From: Tetraselmis striata | Taxonomy: Eukaryota; Chlorophyta; Chlorodendrophyceae; Chlorodendrales; Chlorodendraceae | Length of the DNA stretch: 64,000 nt | Reading direction: 5' to 3' | NCBI GenBank assembly: GCA_006384855.1 | Contig: VCJN01000708.1 | Coordinates: 1-64,000 of the forward strand | Part shown: one piece after another, positions 21,954 to 33,200 of the stretch | Layout: each line of letters begins with the position of its first letter | Position numbering within the stretch: the stretch's first letter is position 1 | The notes under the pieces: generated by a model | What the model saw: only the letters and a program-made list of their open reading frames with translations | Told to the model about the DNA's origin: nothing | The model's database searches: none | Position numbers and translations under genes: made by a program

Positions 21954-22631
21954 GACGGGCGGCGCAAACTTGCCACATGCTCCCTCTCTAGCCATGTCCT
22001 CGATGGCCAACAACATTGTGCTGTTTTCAACATATTATTTTTGCTGATATTCAAGCATTTAATAGCGCGCTGCTATGTGGCATTCTACTTGTGATTCGGC
22101 GCAATTGCCATGCGTGCACGTGACCCCCATTGATGCGCTCTCGCCCAAGCCAAGGAGGGCTCAATAAGCCTTTCGTGCGTGATGAGTAGGCAACAATAAC
22201 AGCACCATTTTTGGCCGAACATCACGCCATGTAGTGGTGAAACTGTAATTTAGGGCTTGTGCAATACCCTTAGTGACCTAATCTTGGTGCCCCACACATG
22301 TTGTAGGTGAAACTTACACTAAAGATGGCAGCATGCCAGTACGGCGTGGATTTGCGCGTTGGATGTATGCGTACGAAGGGATGGCGCAACTTGTTATTTT
22401 TCCAGTGCAAGTTTTACACGCATTGATTTGCCATTTCTCGAGGGGCGCAGAACGACGCATGCCCTGTCGCACGGTTAGGCCTAGAGCGCGCCCCCATTTT
22501 TTCCCAAGTCGACCTCGCCCTTAGTCACTTGCATGCAATTGCCCACGCCGTATTTTCTACATGACATGCGCATGTCGAACAAAACTGCAAAACCCAAACT
22601 TATGTGGAGGGGTGTACTACATCTGGGGATA

Positions 22632-22810
22632 CTGGTGTGAATTACAAAAAGGGCAGTTCCCCAGAACTGCTGGTACTGGTGTGAATTACAAGAAGGGCAG
22701 TTCCCCAGAATTAGAAAAACAACACAGCAAGCCGCCTAAAAGCGGCCCGCATCCCGCATAAGGCGGGATGGATGAGTGATGCGCACGCGGTTCAGAGTCC
22801 GGGCCACGCG
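22632..22810 (+). mobile_element. MITE copy with duplicated head, right end missing
   Basis: Two heads of the MITE (ACTGGTGTGAATTACAA...) occur in tandem at 22631 and about 22676. The body follows ('ccgcctaaaagcggcccgca', 'cccgcataaggcggg') to the 'gggccacgcg' sequence at 22801-22810. The right terminal repeat seen at 53241-53260 is absent. It lies directly outside the TA of the large transposon block. Confidence 0.75.
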
Positions 22811-22929
22811 TGCACGTGTGTGTGTCGGTGATCCTCGGACGTGCTGTGCAGCTTCAGCAACGGGATGGCAGACGAATCTGCGCCGTCTGATGAGGCAGCG
22901 AGCGCGCTCTCGAGCGGCCACCAAGCTCA

Positions 22930-24961
22930 GGACCCCGAGGAAATCTCTTGCGAGCAAGGCCTCCTGGTGAGCCCGGGTGATGCACCGAGTGCCCCGCGAT
23001 GAGAGGGCACCCCGATCCGCAGCCAAGCATGCGATACTACGCACTGTGCGGTGCACCCCTTGCTCACCTCACCCATTGTGCCGAAGACAATGCCCGTGTA
23101 ATGCCCGACATATCCAGGATGTCTCGAATAGGACCCTTCTGTCCGGGCTCCGTGTTGTGCCACGCCGCATCCCGCGCAGCCAACCCCCGTTGTATGTCGC
23201 CCAACAGGGAGCGCTCAAATCGATCCACAGCCGTGGCCCGGGGCACTGCAGTGTACTTGACCCCTTACCGCATAGTCTTGAACTCCAGCAGCGTGGACTT
23301 CAAGCTCCGGGGATCATAACTCCCGGTCACGACGTTCAACGCCGGAAGGGAGAGCTCTGCGTCCGGCATTAGGTCCTTGAGTTCATCCCTGGGTACGGTG
23401 TTGCCGAGAGGCACTGCCTGCTGGAACAAGTCATCTACCTCCCGCCGTACCGCGATACCTAGGTCATGGACACAGTGTCTGATCGCGGAAGGCATCTGCG
23501 ATAGCGTCGTGTTGTACACGCCAGTGAGCGTCTCCAGGCGCCGGGAGGTTCATGAACGCGTCGCCGTATAGGTCAACAGTGACGGGGTTGTGCTCCGTCG
23601 AGGGCAGAATGATCTCACTGGCTCCCAACCACCGGGGTCAAGCACGGGCTAGGCAGAAGGAAGTACCCGGCAGCGACCTCCCGCAGCTCATGCGGAGTCA
23701 TGGCTGTCCGCGCGGTGGGGATGACTACTGTCCACATGCCTGACGCCGCGTCGAGCTGGTTGAACAAGATTCGTTCCCTATATGTGGCAGGGAGAGCGCA
23801 CACCTCATTTCGAAGCCGAGAGTTGTTGGCCTGGTCTAGAAATGCCGTCAGCTCCTTTTGCGAGCCCGACGCAACCTCCACTTCCCGCTCCATCTGGCGC
23901 GCATCTGCGTCGCCGAGATGGCCAGCAGTAGCCGCTTGGAGGCGGCCTCACGCCTCGCGCATCTCCGCGGCGTAGCTGTCCGACCCATGAGCATCGTTGA
24001 GGAAGGGGTCATACTGGCGGGCGGAAGAAGTTGCGTTGAAGCTGCCTCGGCCAAGTACGGACCCGAGCTGTGGGTCGAAGAAACCAGGAGTGGGGGTGTT
24101 AGTGCCGGAGTTCCTAGTCAGGAACCTTGGGAGGATGGCATTCATGCAGCCGATGAAGGCGGCATCACGAACGGTAGCCATGCTGCGGATGCCAGCTCCC
24201 TTCAACCGAGTGGCGAGGTGAAGCCTGCTGCGCGCCCTGGCTATTGCATCCTCGCTCAAGGTAGCCACCTCCGCTGCCATGGGGTCGGGGTCGTGCAAAA
24301 GCTCCGCCAAGAAATCGGTGACCACCGGATTGGTGTCGGTGCCGTACGTGTAGGGATCAAAAGAGACCCCTAGCACCCGTTCGACCGCCGCGAGGATGGT
24401 GGCATCCACCGCCTCCGCAAAGGCCTCCACCTCGGACGGAAGACAATTGCGGAGCCAATACCCCGCCTTGTGTTGCATGCAATGCTTGAGCAGGGCCCAT
24501 GCGTGGTGATGCAAGGCGTGGGTGTACCGACGGCTCGGCTTGGCTGACAGAAGCTTGCTAATGCTAGCGTCCACCTCCTCTCGTAGCTCCTCCGCCTTGC
24601 CACGCAATCATGTACGCCTGCACGTACTCTTGCGATCCGAGCGGCACGTTGAGGACCGCGATGCCATGATGGCCATCTAGCTCGGGCCACTCGATGTCGG
24701 CCGGAGCCTCACGCCGCGCGGCCTCCATGTCTACGATGTACGCCTGCATCTTGTCGAAGCGCACCTCAAGCCCAGGCACGCCTTGATGGACGTGCGGAAG
24801 GCGTGAAGAGCCGGCCAAACGTGCTCCGGAAGGCCCACCAAAAATACATCGTCGGCGTTGAAGCGCGCCGCCCCGTCATTGACCTCCAACGTGGTATCAC
24901 ACTGCTGCACCTCGGGGTGAATCGCGACGCAAAAGGAAGTCGTGGCCAAAGGTGCGCCCAT
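22930..24961 (-). pseudogene. Decayed reverse-transcriptase retroelement, 3' part
   Basis: Minus-strand frames joined only by frameshifts show a reverse-transcriptase end. At about 24860 there is ARFNADDVFLVGLPEHVWPA, whose ADD matches the catalytic pair of the palm motif. Then comes a thumb-like region (24607-23948) with HHAWALLKHCMQHKAG and LKGAGIRSMATVRDAAFIG, the '(G)GLGIRS....AAY' pattern that follows RT domains in many non-LTR elements. Further down, 23893-23615 contains AMTPHELREVAAGYFLLP, and 23519-23265 contains DLGIAVRREVDDLFQQ and STLLEFKTMR. The last may be the E-x-K of a PD-(D/E)XK endonuclease (inference). Frameshifts and missing 5' parts make it inactive. A second relic lies at 60836-61436. 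Confidence 0.7.
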
Positions 24962-24964
24962 CCC

Positions 24965-25400
24965 CTTACTGGTACCGGTACTGGTGGGCGGTAATCTTTT
25001 ATTTTTAAAATTAATGGTACCTGACTATTAATACTGAATAGCAAGTCGCCATATGCGTTGTGCTGACGCTACATGACGCGACATGCGTTATGCTACATCA
25101 CGCTGACGTTATGCTGAATAGCGAGTCGCTATAGTCGCTATATGCGTCTAAATTGGAATCCGGGCTGAGCGGACGACGACGACCCGGCGCGGTACCAGTA
25201 CCGGTTGCTGCTATGTTGATCTCTGCAATTCACACATGTAGTCGCTAATCCTTACCTGTACCGGTACCGATATATCGCGGTAGCTACCGCCCCACGGCAC
25301 GATCGACGAAACCATTCCATCGGCCAACCATAGCAGACATTTCTCCCCCCTTGCAGACACACCAGCAAAGCACCAGACTTTCCGACAAAGCTCTTCGATC
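24965..25400. other. Gene-poor stretch with GGTACC and TAGTCGCTA motifs
   Basis: It is AT-richer than its surroundings. It holds several ACCGGTACC-type palindromes and two TAGTCGCTA copies (25132-25140, 25239-25247). No gene is supported. Confidence 0.6.
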
Positions 25401-25669
25401 ATCTGCACCACAACTGAAGATCTTGGCCTCTAGCACGTCGAGAGGGGACTATCGCGTGTGGCAGGATGCCACGGTGCTCCGCCCCCCCTCCACCACCCCC
25501 GGCCGGAGTTCCTTATTTTTGCGGGCTCGCTTCGGCTGTGCTAAGCTCTCGTCGACCCCCCCCCCCCCCCCCCCCGCCCCGTGTCCCCTTTTCGACGAAA
25601 CCTCCTCACCCCCGGGCAGCCAACTTCAAACTGTCCAAGTGCCGATCTTGGTCCGCGGGCGCGCGCCAA

Positions 25670-25701
<32 letters not shown>

Positions 25702-28289
25702 CTTCATTGTAGTCCGTGCTCCAAATGCCGCCTGCCCGTTGTCCCCACGGGCTCGGCTCCAGGCAGCACAGCACGGCTGATAGCCATCGAGGGCACAGGA
25801 GGGGGTCGCTGACCCGCCGCCATCGTCTCAGCAGCCCGGAGCCGCGCACTGAACCCCCACCCTCCCCCGCTTTCTGCCCCCCGCGCGCGCTTCCCCGCTC
25901 TATCGGTCTCTGGCCGGGTCGCCGCTGGCAGGACGCTGGAGCCGCCGCCTGGGCTGCGTAGCGACGCGCAGCTGGAGCTGCTGCGCGCCAGCCTCGCGGC
26001 CGCTGAGGGCGGCGGAGGGCGCGCGCCTGGCGGGGGACGAGGCCGCGGGTGCGAAACCTCTCCCCTCGCTAGCTGGATGGCACACCAGTAGCGACTAGTC
26101 CGAGCCACCACCACGGGCACGTGGGTACCGATGCGGCTGAAAGAACCCGGAATACAAGTAAATAATCATGTGGGCTTACGCGCTACCTCGAGGAGCTCTT
26201 GCTGTAGTTGCGCTGTAGCTCTGTCATTGAGTTTTTGCCTCTGATGAGTAGGGCCGGTTCGTGACCCATGCCTACAGCACCGGTCACTGGGTACTGGTTA
26301 CGGGGCCGGCGGGGAGGGGGGGGGGGGGGGGGGGGGCGCTGAACCTTGGGCTGCGGCGCGGTGTCCGGCGCCTGGGACAGGGGGCGCACTCAGGGCGGGC
26401 GGTTGGGCAGCGCCAGGCGCAAGGGGCCAGCCGATGCCTCCGAGTCCGGCGGCCAGCAGCAGGCGGAGCGCGGTAGCAGCCACGCCAAGGGCGACAGGTG
26501 CGACAACGCACTGAGCGGTGCCTGCGGTGAGTGGGTGGTGTGTGTGGTGGTGTTTGGGGGGGGAGAGCTAGAGCGGGTCAGCGATCTGGGACCCTAACAG
26601 ATGAGTTATTGCACGGTGGCGTGCGAAGCCAAGGGCTTACAGAGAGGTGGGGGGGGGGGGGGGGGGGGGGGGAGCGGAGCCATCCCTATTATGGTGACAT
26701 GAACATGAGATGGTGACATGAACATAGCACTGGCAACTGTCGCCCATTTGAGGGTAGGGGACGACCAGCGACGCATCACTGCGCCGCCCTTCCCCCCCCC
26801 CCCCACCATCCCACTTTCCTTCATCCTCCCTCTCCATAGGCGGCCGCTCGGCTGCTGGCAGTACGCTCGGGTGGTCGCCTGTCGGTGCGAATCTGCAACA
26901 CCTAGCTAAACTGCTGGCCGGGCAACAGTGATCAGGACGGGCGCCGCTGCGGTCATGGCCATCATCATCAACACCACGTCTCACTGCTGCAATGCTGCCA
27001 CGCGCCGCGCCTTCACATGCAGCCCGTTCCGCAGTTGGCGCTCCACCGCCGCCCTCGCTCGCAATATACACCTGTCCACGCAAGTATGCACTGCTAGCCG
27101 TCAGCAGGCTCGGATGCCTTGAGGAAGGGGAGAGGGCTATGCCATGCCTCAGAGAGGGGGTAGTATGCAATGGCTGCTGGGCTGCAGAGGGGGGGGGGAG
27201 GGGGGGGGCGTGGCGCTGAGGGCGTGCTGCCGCTTGCCTTCCAGGGGCGCTGGGGGCACAGAGGCAAACCCCACGGCGCAGAATGGCGGAAATGGCGCGA
27301 GGGGTGCGGGCCTCGCTGGGCCGGTAGGCCCCGGTGGCAAGCGCGCGGACAGCGCTGGCGGCAGGAAGCGCGGCAGCCGGTCTGCCCCCCCCCCCCCCCC
27401 CCCCCCCCTCACCTTCCTCTCCTCGCTTCCACCAGCCAACCCCCCATGTTGGCGCACCCACACACTTGCAATCCTCCCTACCTCTGCCTGAAGCGGAGTC
27501 GTTGCCGTAGTGCGGTATATTATTGTATGGGTTGTATCTGTCAGGAAGCTTTCGACGCTCTTCGTCTTCGATTTCCGCTCCTTGTCTGACCATACCGGAA
27601 ATAGGCTTTGGTGCGACGTTCACCGCAGCGACAGATGCGTCCAACGTAGGGCTAGCTGCAGTTTTGTTGCAGGGCTTGGGAGGAGGCTCTTAGCCAGTGG
27701 TATTGCCATTTGGTACTGACTAGGAAGGTGTGCATTGGAGATAAGGACGCCTGTACCGTGCTGAGCGTCTATTGCTTGAAATTGTGCACGGTGCCACTTG
27801 CAGCGCCGTGCGGCACAAATGTCATTGTATCTGCGATAGAATAAAGTTACCGCTAGCAGGAAAGCAACGCTGTAATCCTCACCACACCCCACCGCACTGC
27901 GTTCGCTCCTCTCGCGGCTGACGTCTGCCTGCTGGCCACCCGGCAGGGGCGGGCAGTCCCAGCACACCTCCGGAAGCGCGGGCGGCACACAGCTGCACCC
28001 GCCAATTGACATCCCCAGGCGGGACCCCAAGCCAAAGGGCGCCGGCCGCAAGCAGTCGCAGTCCAGTCAGCCCCCCCCCCCCCCCCCCCCCCCCCTCCTT
28101 CCCCTTCCCATAACTGTTTAGTGGTATCACGCCGTGGGTTCGCTATATATGTATCTATACATATAAATGTATATATGAATATATATATATATATATATAT
28201 ATTTCGTTCCCACCCCCTGCCCCCCACTTCCCCCAAATGATGTGTCTCGAGGCCACTCGTTCGACTTCCTGAGGGCGGCCTGTAATTGG
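25401..28289 (+). other. Possible 5' exons of the DIS3L2-type gene or a separate small gene
   Basis: Short plus-strand segments with coding-like composition occur at about 25930-26090 (LRSDAQLELLRASLAAAEGG), 26340-26525 (a Gly/Ser/Gln-rich stretch with a CAG/GT boundary), 27245-27382 (GGTEANPTAQNGGNGARGAG) and 27943-28068. They would encode a disordered N-terminus like that of other DIS3L2-type proteins, but joins were not solved. Between them lie poly(C)/poly(G) runs at 25557, 25670, 26317, 26649 and 27386, and an (AT)n run at 28176-28203. Confidence 0.35.
28070..28097 (+). repeat. Poly(C) tract
   Basis: A run of about 26 C just upstream of the first solved exon of the DIS3L2-type gene. Further runs in this gene's introns are at about 28391 (G), 29018-29044 (C), 29998-30015 (G), 30183-30200 (C), 30263-30279 (G) and 30462-30476 (G). 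Confidence 0.9.
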
Positions 28290-29012
28290 ACTCTTGCAGA
28301 TGCTGAGCCTGCGGGGAACGCCACTCCATCTGGAGCTGAGGAGCACAAACGAAAGGCACGGACCAAGAAGGGCCGCTTCAAGGTGTGTTTTGCGGGGGGG
28401 GGGGGGGCGGGGGGTCATTGCTTACTTGTCGTTTGATTTTGCAAATTGTCGTTCAAGTCCTCGCCACGAGACCTGCCATCTTGAATGTAAAGTATTAAAT
28501 CCAACCCCCTGTCGGCTTGATATGTTCCGCCACGAGTAGATGCATCCCAGGGGCGCTTGACTCTCTGTCATGGCAGCCATTGATTGGGTGCGGTGTTGTT
28601 ACCATCCGAGCGCCATCTCAGTGAGAAGCAAGGTCCCCCCCCACCCGCAATACATCTGACTGAATGTTGCCACGGCGAACGCAGGAGCACTGGGGCCAAG
28701 CGGATCTGCAGCGCGGCATGAAGACGGGCGCCGTCTTCCGCGCACAGTTCCGCTGCAACGCCAACAACCGCACAGAGGCGTACGTCAGCGTTGTCGGCCT
28801 GCCCGTGGACGTGCTCATCAAGGTATCTGCGCGTGGCTGCCCCCGCACGCACGCCTGCCCCCACCCACACAGCGCCCATCAACTGCAGGAGCAAACCTAC
28901 TCCCCGTATCATCGGTGATACCTAGGGTGCGCAATACTCGAGAAACGGCCGTCTGCTGAATTAGACACTGCGTGTGTTATCCTCAGAGTGTGTTATGCCC
29001 CCGGGCCCTGCC

Positions 29013-29044
<32 letters not shown>

Positions 29045-30220
29045 GCCCGCCCATTCTACCAAACCCAAACAGACTTGATTGCATGTTTGAAATGATCTAA
29101 GCTTGTTTAAGGGGTTTCCCAACAATGTGATCGACATGTCCTAGTCACCAAGTGTAACCCATACGGTCTGCTGGTGGTTTCAACCGGTTGACTTACCGTG
29201 CCACCATCTTTCAGTATGGCCTGCCCCATCGCCCGTCAGCCTTGCGTTCCTGGCGGGGGATTCCTATCAACTTATGACTTGGGACAACCATCACCAGCTC
29301 GCCTGCCACCTTCCAGCTCGCTGCCGCTGGCAGCGCCCTCCCGTTTTCCGTTTACGCCTTGCGGGATCCGACCACCTTCCTTCCAGCCGCCTGCCCCCTG
29401 CTACCCACTCACTGCTCACGTGTGCGTTCGCACGCCCTCCCTGGTGTTCCCGTGCGGCAGGGCTTGACGGACCAGAATCGCGCCGTGGTGGGCGACGAGG
29501 TGGCGGTGCACATCCTGCCGCGGGAGCAGTGGTATGAGCAGCTCAACCAGGACGCTGAGGGCGATGCGGGCGCGGCGCCGACATCAGGAATAGAGGAGAA
29601 GGAGAGCGGCGAGGAAGTGGAGACGGAGACGGAGGAGAGTGGGGAAGAGACGCTGGCGGTGTCGGAGGCGGCGGGCAGCCCGGAGGCGGCGCTGCGCAGC
29701 ATGTCGCAATTCCTGCTGGCCAACCCCAGGATGCGGCCGCGAGGTGCGTGGCGGCAGCGGCGCCCCCACCCGTAGACGGCGATGCGTCCGACTCAATCAG
29801 GCTCCCATCTGTTTCACCAGTACTAGTCAATGGTCAGTCCATTCGTTCATATATACGCCATTGACGAAAAGTAGAAAGAAAAAGACTGTCACTTCGTTTT
29901 CATCGTCGAGGTTAACCCGATTCTGGAGCAGTTTGCATTCCGAGCCAATGCCACTCCTGTTGGGAATGACGAGAATGGTGTGTGTGTGGTGGTGGTGGGG
30001 GGGGGGGGGGGGGGGATGGTGACAACCTAATAGGGATTGCCCAGCGCAACCCACCGTGCTCTCAATGCTTCCCGAACTCTCACTGCAGGCCGCGTCGTGG
30101 CGATACTGCAGAAGGCTGCCCGGCGCGAGCGTGTGATTGGTGAGTGCTCCCATGAACGAGGGGAGACAGTCCCAACACCGGTCCCCCCCCCCCCCCCCCC
30201 CGCCCCCGGGGAAGAGAGGC

Positions 30221-30259
<39 letters not shown>

Positions 30260-33200
30260 GGAGGGGGGGGGGGGGGGGGATCAGGGCCTCAAGTGCTCAA
30301 GGAGCGGCTGCAGGTGTAGTGACGCGTGACAGCTGCGTGTCTGGCCTATTCCGCGGCACGGTGGCCGCGATGGCCCGCGAGGGGCCCTTCTACGTGTTCT
30401 GTGTGTGGCATTATGGGCTTCCAGGCGCTAAAGAATCTCCCATTTCCCTGGTGTGTGGGCGGGGGGGGGGGGGGGGTCGGTTGGTGCTACCAGCGTCGTT
30501 TCATAATGCTTAATTCCCGCCAAATGATGCGAGTGAACAGCTGAGATGCTGACGTCTTAGGGAAAAGGGAATGTTAACAGCTCGTGCACGCTGGCAACTG
30601 GCTCCATAGAATGAGTGGTCCGATGGCTATGGAGCCGCTGGGGGATTGGGGTTGGGGTTGGGGTTGGGGGTGTTGGGTGGGAGGAGGGGGGGTGGGGGGA
30701 GCTGCCCTCCATACGCTCCTACGGCTCACCGCTGCTGTGGGCCAGGCTCGCTCATGTCGGAGGCCAACGGCATCGCGACGCTGGTGCCGTCGGACCCCCG
30801 CATGCCGCGCATGATGGTCAAGATGCACACCCTGCCGCAGCAGCTGGTGGCGCAGCTGACGGTGCGGGGCCGCCCCACCTGCTTGCTGTGCGTCTGCCGT
30901 TTACATGCGCCACCTCTTCCTCCTCCCCCAACCCCCTTCCATCCCCGTTTAATCTCGCCGTCTCGATGCGATGCCCCTGCAGGAGGACTGCCACAAGCCC
31001 GCGGGCGTCCCCCACCACCTGGTGTCGGCGCGCCTGGTGGCGTGGGAGGCAGGGCAGATCACGCCGCTGGCGCAGGTGCGCGAGTCTATCGGCCAGGCCG
31101 GCGAGATCGAGACGGAGACTGCCGCCATTCTGGCTGCGGAGGGCATCGAAGAGGCGGACTTTTCCCAGGTTAGCGACCTGGGAAAGCACATGAAAGTTAA
31201 TAGAGTGAAACATATTTGCGTCGACCTGTACTTGCTTGTGTAGTATGACAGGGCAGGGCAGGACACGTGTGACGGGCTGCCGCCTGTGAAGCCTCACCTC
31301 CCCCCCCCCACACCTCCCTTCCTTCCTCCCCCTTGGCAGGACGTGATTGACTGCCTGCCAGAGAGCCCCTGGGAGGTGACCCAGACGGAGATCGATGCAA
31401 GGCGGGACTTCAGGTCTGCAAAGCCCCTTCTGCCCCACTATCTGATCGGCGTTGATGCACATAGACAATCGCAAACTATGTGTGGTGACATGTTACAACT
31501 GTGGAATCGTACACACAACACATGTAAATACGATATATATACGTATATAGATGTGTGTGCGTGTGAGCGCGCAGTCAAGCATGTGGACATTGACCACAGG
31601 CGTTGACTCACCTGCGTGAACCTTTACTGAGAGCCTCAGATTGGACTGGCTAACAAGCCTGTACGAACATTCGCAATAGTGGTTATGTTGTGCCTTTCGC
31701 CTACATTTAACCTGTGGCGGGTAGGGCGGTTAATTCCCGTTATGTTTTTATGCTCACGGCGTTGGCGCCTGGAGTTATCCTCGTTGCAGCACTCGCACAC
31801 GTGGAAACGTCCTAGGTAGACAAACATCACCTCACGATGCCGCTAATCGGCAATGACCAGGAACGTATTTTGGACTCCATGAAAGTCGATAACACCTCGC
31901 CCATATTTCTGCCGTCTCGGGGATTCACCGTTAGACTGGGGTGACAACACGCCGGTAGGTCGCGCATGAGCCTGGATTTTTTTAGGTGTGGTCTAAATGT
32001 GGTCTCATCCCGTCCACCTCACCGGTGGCCAAGTGTGTCATGATCGTGCCAGACTCTCCACCATTGCCTGCCAAGGACTGCGGGGAGCCCGTCCTGACAC
32101 CCTGTCCCGCCGGCGATTCAGGTCGGTGCGCGTCTTCACCATCGACCCCCTCACGGCCCGCGACCTGGACGACGCGCTGAGCGTCGAGCGGCTCGACAAC
32201 GGGCTGCTGCGCATCGGCGTGCACATCGCGGACGTCACCCATTTCGTCAAGCCTGACGTAGGCAACCCTACAGTACTAATAAAGGGTCCACATGAAGGCT
32301 GACGGGGAAAGTGGAGTGTCATGACAAATCGGCTTTGAAAGACCATGATCATGATGCGATATTGATCTATCTGATGCATCTTATTTTGGTACTTTACCGT
32401 TACTTGATGCGGATCCTCTTACGGTTCGTTGAGCCCACATGATCCAAATACCGGTAGAGAGCAAGATAGGGAGGTCCTCCATCGCAAGGGGTGTAGGTGG
32501 TTGATCGTCCTGTCGGTGGCGGCGGTGCAGGAAGCACTGTAGTAGTGTTGTTGATGCTGATGGCGAAGTGTGTCTGCCTGTGGGTTACATTACAAGGCCG
32601 GTTTCTCTTGCATCTTGCTCACCGCAGTATTACATGTGGCACTGCATCACATACAGTGCAATACACACACGCACACACACGCACACACACACAGTTGAGG
32701 CGATGCATACTTACTGCAGGTGCGGTGGAAAGCAGCGTCTATCGTCTGGGCTGGCCTAATTTCTCCGCCGGCCGCCTCTGTTGCGATGCAGACGGCGTTG
32801 GACGAGGAGGCAGCGTCGCGCTGCACGAGCGTGTACCTTGTGCAGCGCGTCATCCCGATGCTGCCGCACCTGCTGTGCCAGGAGCTGTGCAGCCTCAACC
32901 CGGGGGTGGACCGCCTGGCGTTCTCCGCGGTGTGGGACATGACGCCGGAGGGCAACATCGAGTCGCAGTGGCTCGGCCGGACGGTCATCCGGTGCGGCCC
33001 GCCCTACATGACCCCCCTCCACCCCCGTTACATTCCGCGGCATGAAGCAGTCCCCAGAAGTCCTGTCTCAAATGTCCGTTGCGGTTATGGCAATTTTTAT
33101 AGCAGAAGCACGTCAGAACAACAGCATTATTAAACCACAACAACGGTGACGGATCTAATTGAATTCCGGGTACTTAATGTTTGGATTGCACGATGTTCAT

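Larger units (their letters stand above)
13972..21954 (+). mobile_element. CACTA/EnSpm-like transposon with CACTG termini
   Basis: The left end is CACTGTGAGATTCAGATGTG and the right end is its inverse, a perfect 22-bp terminal repeat. Flanking ACG at 13969-13971 and at 21955-21957 is a 3-bp target duplication, proved by the empty site in unit A1. CACT(A/G) ends with a 3-bp duplication are the mark of the CACTA/EnSpm superfamily. The 7,983-bp interior carries a spliced plus-strand gene with a TNP2-like segment, a minus-strand Cys-rich ORF, small basic ORFs, a 30/31-bp minisatellite, a ~195-bp duplication and a ~370-bp tandem array. Boundaries and target duplication are certain; superfamily assignment is strong. 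Confidence 0.9.
10597..22614 (+). mobile_element. Composite Tc1/mariner block: unit A1, transposase, unit A2
   Basis: The left end is CACCCCTCCACATAAG... and the right end is its reverse complement ...CTTATGTGGAGGGGTG, a perfect 22-bp inverted repeat. The outermost ends are flanked by TA at 10595-10596 and 22615-22616, the target duplication typical of Tc1/mariner elements. Inside are two direct copies of one 1.35-kb unit (10597-11944 and 13278-22614), each with both terminal repeats, separated by 1,333 bp that carry the transposase. The inner edges are flanked by TG and CA instead of TA, so the inner ends do not look like independent insertions. The second unit is interrupted by a CACTG element. 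The composite reading is inference; the repeats and flanks are seen directly. Confidence 0.75.
13278..22614 (+). mobile_element. TIR-bounded unit A2, split by a CACTG element
   Basis: This is the second copy of unit A, consisting of 13278-13971 and 21955-22614. Removing 13972-21954 and one ACG copy restores the sequence found at 11281-11300 in unit A1. The restored length is about 1,351 bp. Confidence 0.85.

Noticed and set aside
30646..30672. Telomere-like GGGTT repeats
   Set aside because: Only about four units, inside an intron of an expressed-type gene and flanked by coding exons.
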